Shown here piece after piece: positions 62,222 through 64,000 of a stretch of 64,000 bases of DNA. The stretch covers positions 55,536 to 119,535 of the forward strand of contig DJEL01000001.1 of assembly GCA_002432425.1 (NCBI GenBank), written 5' to 3'. Numbering within the stretch: the stretch's first letter is position 1; every line of letters begins with the position of its first letter. The notes beneath the pieces are model-generated. The model did no database searches. It worked only from the letters and a program-made list of their open reading frames with translations, and had not been told where the DNA came from. The position numbers and the translations under genes are program-made. The DNA is from Lachnospiraceae bacterium UBA5899 (GTDB lineage: Bacteria > Bacillota > Clostridia > Lachnospirales > Lachnospiraceae).

Positions 62222-62880
62222 TAGCAGAAAGAATTATTTGTCTTGTAATCGGTTATGTATTCGGATTATTCCAGACGGCGTTTTTCTATGGAAAAGCACA
62301 TGGTATCGACATCAGGGAGCACGGCAGCGGCAACTCCGGCACCACCAATGCCTTGCGGGTGCTGGGCACCAAGGCGGGTTTGATTGTATTTGCCGGTGAC
62401 TGCTTAAAATGTATGGCGGCTATTTTCTTAACCAAATTATTATTCGGAAAGAGCCATCCCGATTTTGTTTACCTGTTTGCCCTGTATACCGGATCCGGAG
62501 TTATTTTAGGACATAATTATCCTTTTTATATGCATTTTAAGGGCGGAAAGGGCATTGCGGCAACTGCCGGACTGGTGCTTTCTTTCCATCCGTATTTCAT
62601 TCCCACCGGTGTTATCCTGTTTTTCGGAACCTTCTTAACCACCCATTTTGTTTCCCTGGGTTCCCTGCTTGTGTATGCGGGCTTTATGATTCAGATGGTA
62701 GTGAGCGGACAGCTCGGTGTGTTCGGTGCGGGCGTCAGCCAGGCAACCCTGATTGAAATGTATATCATTACCGCCTTCTTAACGGCAATGGCATACTGGA
62801 AGCACAGACAGAATATCGTAAGACTGGTAAAAGGAACGGAACGAAAGACGTATCTGTTCAAGAAAAACAAGGACGAATAA
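62218..62880 (+). CDS. plsY: Acyl phosphate:glycerol-3-phosphate acyltransferase
   Basis: Integral membrane enzyme that transfers the acyl group from acyl phosphate (made by PlsX) to glycerol 3-phosphate. The 220-residue protein has about five membrane helices and the family motifs [15 protein letters not shown] near residue 38, [19 protein letters not shown] near residue 100 and a C-terminal [14 protein letters not shown]. It lies between der and gpsA, the supplier of glycerol 3-phosphate, so substrate supply and use are encoded together. Confidence 0.95.
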   Translation: MIAERIICLVIGYVFGLFQTAFFYGKAHGIDIREHGSGNSGTTNALRVLGTKAGLIVFAGDCLKCMAAIFLTKLLFGKSHPDFVYLFALYTGSGVILGHNYPFYMHFKGGKGIAATAGLVLSFHPYFIPTGVILFFGTFLTTHFVSLGSLLVYAGFMIQMVVSGQLGVFGAGVSQATLIEMYIITAFLTAMAYWKHRQNIVRLVKGTERKTYLFKKNKDE

Positions 62881-62920
62881 TGAAATTTATTTTCCCACAG
62901 AGGAAGGAACGGAGGATGTT

Positions 62921-63934
62921 ATGGCGAAAATCAGTATATTGGGCGGCGGAAGCTGGGGCATTGCCCTTTCCGTGCATCTACATAAATTAGGACACGAAAT
63001 TACCATCTGGTCCAAGCTGCCGGCGGAAATCGAAATGTTAAAACAGAATCATGAGCATAAAATGCTGCCGGGCATCAAACTGCCGGAGGACATGATTTTT
63101 ACAACGGACGACAGGGAAGCTGTAACGGATAAAGATGTGCTGGTAATGGCCGTTGCAAGCGCCTACACCAGAGCAACGGCAAAGGAACTTGCACCGCTCA
63201 TCGTGCCGGGACAGATTATCGTCAATGTGGCAAAGGGTGTGGAAGACCATACCTATATGACGCTGTCGGAAATCATTGAACAGGAGATTCCGCAGGCAGA
63301 AGTGGCGGTTCTTTCCGGACCTTCCCATGCGGAAGAAGTCAGCCGCGGCATTCCCACCACGATTGTGGTAGGGGCGAAGAAGCGCAGTACGGCGGAATAT
63401 TTGCAGAATATCTTTATCAGTGATGTGTTCCGTGTGTATACCAGCCCGGATGTGCTGGGCATGGAGCTTGGCGGTGCTCTGAAAAACGTCGTGGCACTGG
63501 CAGCCGGTATGGCGGACGGACTGGGCTACGGGGACAACACCAAGGCGGCTCTGATAACAAGAGGCATTGCCGAAATTGCAAGACTGGGTACCGCTATGGG
63601 AGCTAAGTTTGAAACTTTCTGCGGGCTCACCGGTATCGGGGATCTGATTGTTACCTGCGCGTCCATGCATTCCCGCAACCGGAGAGCCGGTATTTTAATC
63701 GGTCAGGGCAAGAGCATGGAAGAAGCCATGGCTGAGGTAAAAATGGTAGTGGAGGGTGTGTATTCCGCTAAGGCTGCCATGGGACTGGCGGAAAAATATC
63801 ATGTACAGCTTCCCATTATCGAACAGGTCAACAAGATTTTGTTTGAGGGAAAACCGGCTGCGGATGCCGTGAGGGATTTGATGCTCCGCGACAAGAAAAT
63901 CGAAATCAGCGACGCAGGCTGGGACGAAGACTAA
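62921..63934 (+). CDS. gpsA: Glycerol-3-phosphate dehydrogenase (NAD(P)+)
   Basis: Reduces dihydroxyacetone phosphate to glycerol 3-phosphate for phospholipids. In the 337-residue protein the Rossmann motif GGGSWGIALSVHL opens the protein, followed by VAKGVEDHTYMTLSEII near residue 110, GPSHAEEVSRG near residue 141 and the catalytic-lysine region LGGALKNVVALAAGMADGLG near residue 189. GGAGG precedes ATG 62921. A terminator ends the operon. Confidence 0.97.
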   Translation: MAKISILGGGSWGIALSVHLHKLGHEITIWSKLPAEIEMLKQNHEHKMLPGIKLPEDMIFTTDDREAVTDKDVLVMAVASAYTRATAKELAPLIVPGQIIVNVAKGVEDHTYMTLSEIIEQEIPQAEVAVLSGPSHAEEVSRGIPTTIVVGAKKRSTAEYLQNIFISDVFRVYTSPDVLGMELGGALKNVVALAAGMADGLGYGDNTKAALITRGIAEIARLGTAMGAKFETFCGLTGIGDLIVTCASMHSRNRRAGILIGQGKSMEEAMAEVKMVVEGVYSAKAAMGLAEKYHVQLPIIEQVNKILFEGKPAADAVRDLMLRDKKIEISDAGWDED

Positions 63935-63950
63935 AGCTACTGCATATAAG

Positions 63951-63983
63951 AAAAGGTGCTGCCTTACGGCAACACCTTTTTTG
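63951..63983 (+). terminator. Terminator after gpsA
   Basis: AGGTGCTGCC pairs with GGCAACACCT (one mismatch) around a TTAC loop, with A-run before and T-run after. Confidence 0.88.
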
Positions 63984-64000
63984 TGTTTTATACTTAGAAA

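Overview
The window looks like chromosomal DNA of a Gram-positive anaerobe of the Clostridia, most likely Lachnospiraceae. This rests on family resemblance recalled for several proteins (lysA type, UPF0210/ACT pair, DUF512-der-plsY-gpsA), on Firmicutes gene order (plsX-acpP-rnc-smc-ftsY, ylxM-ffh-rpsP-ylqC-rimM-trmD-rplS-rbgA-rnhB-fliK-like-flhB-like-yraN), on acetate formation by Pta/AckA, on strong GGAGG-type ribosome sites and on consensus sigma-A promoters. No transposase, integrase, phage gene, CRISPR array or rRNA was seen.

Layout. 1-11.9 kb: partial ung, lysA, a DUF554 membrane protein, a J-domain protein, one tRNA-Leu(CAA) with its own promoter and terminator, a two-gene chromate-type transporter on the minus strand, a small zinc-finger membrane protein, then an operon polA-coaE-FtsA-like-metallohydrolase closed by a terminator. 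11.9-24.9 kb: an accessory stretch of small-molecule modifying enzymes (GNAT acetyltransferases, methyltransferases, an esterase, a UvrA2-type ABC protein, a LOG-family hydrolase) with several broken genes and three non-coding or gene-end tandem repeat arrays (36 bp, about 27 bp and about 52 bp). 24.9-32 kb: ACT/UPF0210 pair, tmcAL (minus) with an in-frame 33-bp repeat, pta-ackA, yceD-rpmF and traX. 32-46.8 kb: lipid synthesis (plsX, acpP), RNase III, SMC, the SRP pathway (ftsY, ylxM, ffh), a threonine ammonia-lyase, YitT and AraC proteins, rpsP-khpA-rimM-trmD-rplS; TrmD carries a fused acetyltransferase domain. 46.8-54 kb: lepB-rbgA-lepB-rnhB, FliK-like and FlhB-like orphans, yraN, pgeF. 53.5-59.4 kb: a two-component system with a very large sensor, a rhodanese-TtcA fusion and prs (minus). 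59.5-64 kb: a PDZ/radical-SAM DUF512 protein, der, plsY, gpsA and a terminator.

Most of the window is housekeeping DNA with tight operons (ATGA overlaps at many junctions). The parts that reward a second look are the repeat-rich, decaying island at 11.9-24.9 kb, the fusions (TrmD-GNAT, rhodanese-TtcA, GNAT-GNAT), the FtsA-like protein outside a division cluster, and the back-to-back promoters between prs and the DUF512 operon. I saw no single complete new system; the repeat arrays are the strongest unexplained signal. All family assignments are from reading motifs by eye, without database searches.
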